This document shows, in pieces, positions 14,190 through 16,070 of a stretch of DNA of 16,070 nt (within the stretch, counting starts at the first letter, position 1; each line of letters begins with the position of its first letter). The stretch is taken from assembly GCA_937894955.1 (NCBI GenBank), contig CALAXO010000108.1, forward strand, positions 1 to 16,070, written 5' to 3'. The notes under the pieces are model-generated. The model had not been told where the DNA came from. It saw only the letters and a list, made by a program, of their open reading frames with translations, and searched no databases. Source of the stretch: an uncultured Clostridia bacterium. GTDB taxonomy: Bacteria; Bacillota; Clostridia; Christensenellales; CAG-138. Position numbers and translations under genes: made by a program.

Positions 14190-14879
14190 TCAGATGAGCC
14201 CGCGTTCGCACAGCAGCTCAAAAACCGCGTTTGAAATCGTTTCAGGAGGAAGCATTGCGCCGTTTTCGGTGCACGGAATTATGACCGTGTCGGAGAAACG
14301 TTTGGCCATTTCACGGTATTTGGCTCTTGCACGGGCTTGAATGCCCGCACTCTTTTCGTAAACATCGCGGCCGCTGCCGATATAGTCACGGAAACCCTTT
14401 TTATCAACGTTTTTGCCTGCGCATTCGGTGTCAACGTCGAAAAACAGGTTTAATGTCGGGCGGGGAAGCTCCAGAACGTCGTATTCGAGATGAAAAACCC
14501 AATCCGCAAAAGCGGAATTATCCGAGTCAGGTTCGCTGATGTCGCGTTCGCGTATGCTCTGATAGACTGCGTTGCTTAGAACATAGCGGTTGATAAGCAG
14601 AAAATCCGTTTCCCCGTCGCAATAATTTCGAAAATCCATGAATCTGTCCATTGCGAACCAAAGTGCCATGCTCTTTTTGTCAACGGTGTTTGCACTTACG
14701 CCTTCCGAACAGGAAAGGAACCTTCCGACCTGTTCGCCGAAAAAAGCATCATAAACAGGGTAAGAACGTTTTTGAACCGTGAACCCCCTGTTTTGAAGTC
14801 CCTTCGCGAGCAGCTCAAACTGAACTGTTTTGCCGCTGCCGTCAATGCCTTCGATTGTTATTATCTTTGTTTTAATCAT
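14190..14879 (-). CDS. tmk: Thymidylate (dTMP) kinase
   Basis: Phosphorylates dTMP to dTDP with ATP. The 229-residue protein begins with a strand and P-loop, IEGIDGSGKT (GIDGSGKT at 11-18), typical of thymidylate kinases. The second signature, normally DR(Y/H)xxSxxAYQ, reads NRYVLSNAVYQ at 97-107, so the Asp is replaced by Asn97. YPVYD (40-44) corresponds to the FPxYD substrate segment. The later RDVYEK and RAKYREMAKRF fit the C-terminal lid and helix region. It starts 23 bases after the hflX stop with only a weak ribosome binding site and is probably in the same transcript. A related deoxynucleoside or nucleotide kinase is possible, but the overall pattern favours Tmk. Confidence 0.87.
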   Translation of the reverse strand: MIKTKIITIEGIDGSGKTVQFELLAKGLQNRGFTVQKRSYPVYDAFFGEQVGRFLSCSEGVSANTVDKKSMALWFAMDRFMDFRNYCDGETDFLLINRYVLSNAVYQSIRERDISEPDSDNSAFADWVFHLEYDVLELPRPTLNLFFDVDTECAGKNVDKKGFRDYIGSGRDVYEKSAGIQARARAKYREMAKRFSDTVIIPCTENGAMLPPETISNAVFELLCERGLI

Positions 14880-14902
14880 ATCCGATTCAATGCCTGCCGT
14901 TG

Positions 14903-16070
14903 TTAAAAATCAAGAATTTTGCGCAGCCGGCCGATGCTTTCCGCATCAATCAGGGCGCGAATGTGCGTGCCTGTTTCGGTATGCTCCTCACTCAGCAGCA
15001 TTCCGCGATCGCGAATCATTGAGACAGCTTCGTATTTGCTGTACGGAACGAGAATATCCACCTCTGTGCGGGCGGAATTGAGTTTCAGTTCAACTGCATT
15101 AAGAAGCTTTTCAATGCCCGTGCCGCACAACGCACTGACATTGAATCTGCTTTCACTTTCCTTCGGAAGTTCGCAGGAGGGGATTGCATCGGCTTTGTTA
15201 AAAACTGTTATACGCGGAATGTCCGCCGCATGGAGGGATTCGAGAACGCCGTCAACAACGCGCATCTGCTTCTCGTGATAAGGACAGGAAATATCAACAA
15301 TCTGAAGGATTAAGTCGGAGTTTGAAACTTCTTCCAACGTTGATTTAAACGCCTCAACAAGGTCGTGCGGAAGTTTGTTGATGAACCCAACTGTGTCGGA
15401 AAGCAAAGCTTCCGTGCCGCCGGCAAGTGTGATTTTGCGCACAACGGGGTCAAGGGTTGCAAAGAGCTTATCTTCCGCAAGCACGTTTGAATCGGTGAGA
15501 GCGTTGAGCATTGTGGACTTGCCTGCATTTGTGTACCCGACAAGCGCAACAAGCGGAATACGGTTCGCCTTTCGGCTTTCGCGCCGCAATCCGCGCTGTT
15601 TTTCGATTTCGGACAGTTCGGTTTCAAGCTCGAAAACACGCCGCCTTATCCGCCGTCTGTCGATTTCAAGCTTCTTTTCGCCCGGGCCGCGCGTTCCGAT
15701 GCCGCCGCCCAAACGTGAGAGAACCTGCCCCTGCCCGATAAGGCGGGGAAGGCGGTAGCGCATCTGCGCAAGCTCCACCTGCAATTTGCCCTCGCGGCTT
15801 GTTGCACGGGCAGCAAAAATATCAAGTATCAGCGTTGTTCTGTCAATAACGCGCGTTCCGAGAGTCTCTTCAAGTGTGCGGAGCTGAATTGCGGAAAGTT
15901 CATCATCAAAAATGAACAGATCCGCTTCAAGCTCGCTGCCCATAAGACTGAGTTCGTCGGCTTTGCCGCTTCCGACATAGGTTGCATTGTCGATTGTGCG
16001 CCGACGGACACGAACTTTGCCGACAACAAGTGCGCCGGCGGTTTTTGCGAGCTCATTGAGCTCCTCAAGA
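14903..16070 (-). CDS. hflX: GTPase HflX (5' end outside window)
   Basis: Ribosome-associated GTPase that in other bacteria splits stalled or stressed 70S ribosomes. The frame is open to the window edge: upstream of the ATG at 15943 it continues as LEELNELAKTAGALVVGK and then TYVGSGKADEL, which is the conserved HflX N-terminal domain, so that ATG is internal and about 388 residues are visible. Visible residues: the glycine-rich linker LGGGIGTRGPGEKKLE, a helical coiled region with paired basic residues, the G1 P-loop GYTNAGKST (about 178-186), G3 DTVGF (225-229), G4 NKAD (291-294) and G5 SAL. The family is usually a little over 400 residues, so a few tens of N-terminal residues are missing. 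It is first in the visible minus-strand string hflX-tmk-pfp. Confidence 0.95.
   Translation of the reverse strand, partial: LEELNELAKTAGALVVGKVRVRRRTIDNATYVGSGKADELSLMGSELEADLFIFDDELSAIQLRTLEETLGTRVIDRTTLILDIFAARATSREGKLQVELAQMRYRLPRLIGQGQVLSRLGGGIGTRGPGEKKLEIDRRRIRRRVFELETELSEIEKQRGLRRESRKANRIPLVALVGYTNAGKSTMLNALTDSNVLAEDKLFATLDPVVRKITLAGGTEALLSDTVGFINKLPHDLVEAFKSTLEEVSNSDLILQIVDISCPYHEKQMRVVDGVLESLHAADIPRITVFNKADAIPSCELPKESESRFNVSALCGTGIEKLLNAVELKLNSARTEVDILVPYSKYEAVSMIRDRGMLLSEEHTETGTHIRALIDAESIGRLRKILDF

Noticed and set aside
1..16070. CRISPR array, tRNA or rRNA gene, insertion sequence or prophage
   Set aside because: No repeated spacer-repeat units, no tRNA cloverleaf, no transposase or integrase-like protein, and no long inverted repeats bounding a segment were seen on either strand.

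Overview
The window looks like chromosomal DNA from an anaerobic Gram-positive bacterium of the phylum Bacillota, most likely class Clostridia and probably gut-associated. The reasons are strong AGGAGG-type ribosome binding sites, two near-consensus sigma-A promoters (TTGACT-17-TATAAT and TTGACA-17-CATAAT), a histidine pathway that passes its formimino group to tetrahydrofolate through two separate enzymes, a phosphofructokinase with pyrophosphate-type residues, and a decayed copy of a protein tail I associate with Clostridia. The assignment is inference; there is no rRNA or marker search behind it.

Layout. (1) Positions 1-2184, plus strand: the 3' part of a family-2 glycosyltransferase gene, a GT8-like glycosyltransferase and a membrane-anchored calcineurin-like phosphoesterase, joined by 4-base ATGA overlaps and closed by a strong hairpin terminator at 2207-2252. 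The left edge is clearly richer in A+T than the rest. (2) Positions 2185-2775: no intact gene. The stretch holds the terminator, a minus-strand gene relic, a textbook sigma-A promoter and the hutH leader. (3) Positions 2776-9598, plus strand: a five-gene histidine utilisation operon, hutH-hutU-ftcD-hutI-fchA. (4) Positions 9691-10986, plus strand: a GH3 beta-N-acetylhexosaminidase (nagZ-like) with a membrane or lipoprotein anchor. (5) Positions 11111-16070, minus strand: in transcription order hflX (cut by the window edge), tmk, a pyrophosphate-type phosphofructokinase, then glnS with its own promoter and structured leader.

How the genes work together. HutH removes ammonia from histidine, HutU hydrates urocanate, HutI opens imidazolonepropionate to N-formimino-glutamate, FtcD moves the formimino group to tetrahydrofolate leaving glutamate, and FchA releases a second ammonia to give 5,10-methenyl-tetrahydrofolate. 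The operon is a complete histidine to glutamate + 2 NH3 + one-carbon route. No regulator (HutP- or HutC-like) and no histidine transporter gene lies in the window. The minus-strand genes are housekeeping: ribosome rescue, dTMP synthesis, glycolysis and tRNA charging.

I see no clear sign of a new multi-gene system. The points most worth a second look are the PPi-type residues of the phosphofructokinase, the hairpin in each of three hut intergenic gaps, the unexplained structured segment between the phosphofructokinase gene and glnS, the glnS leader, the altered DRY motif in the thymidylate kinase, and the gene relic beside the hut promoter.
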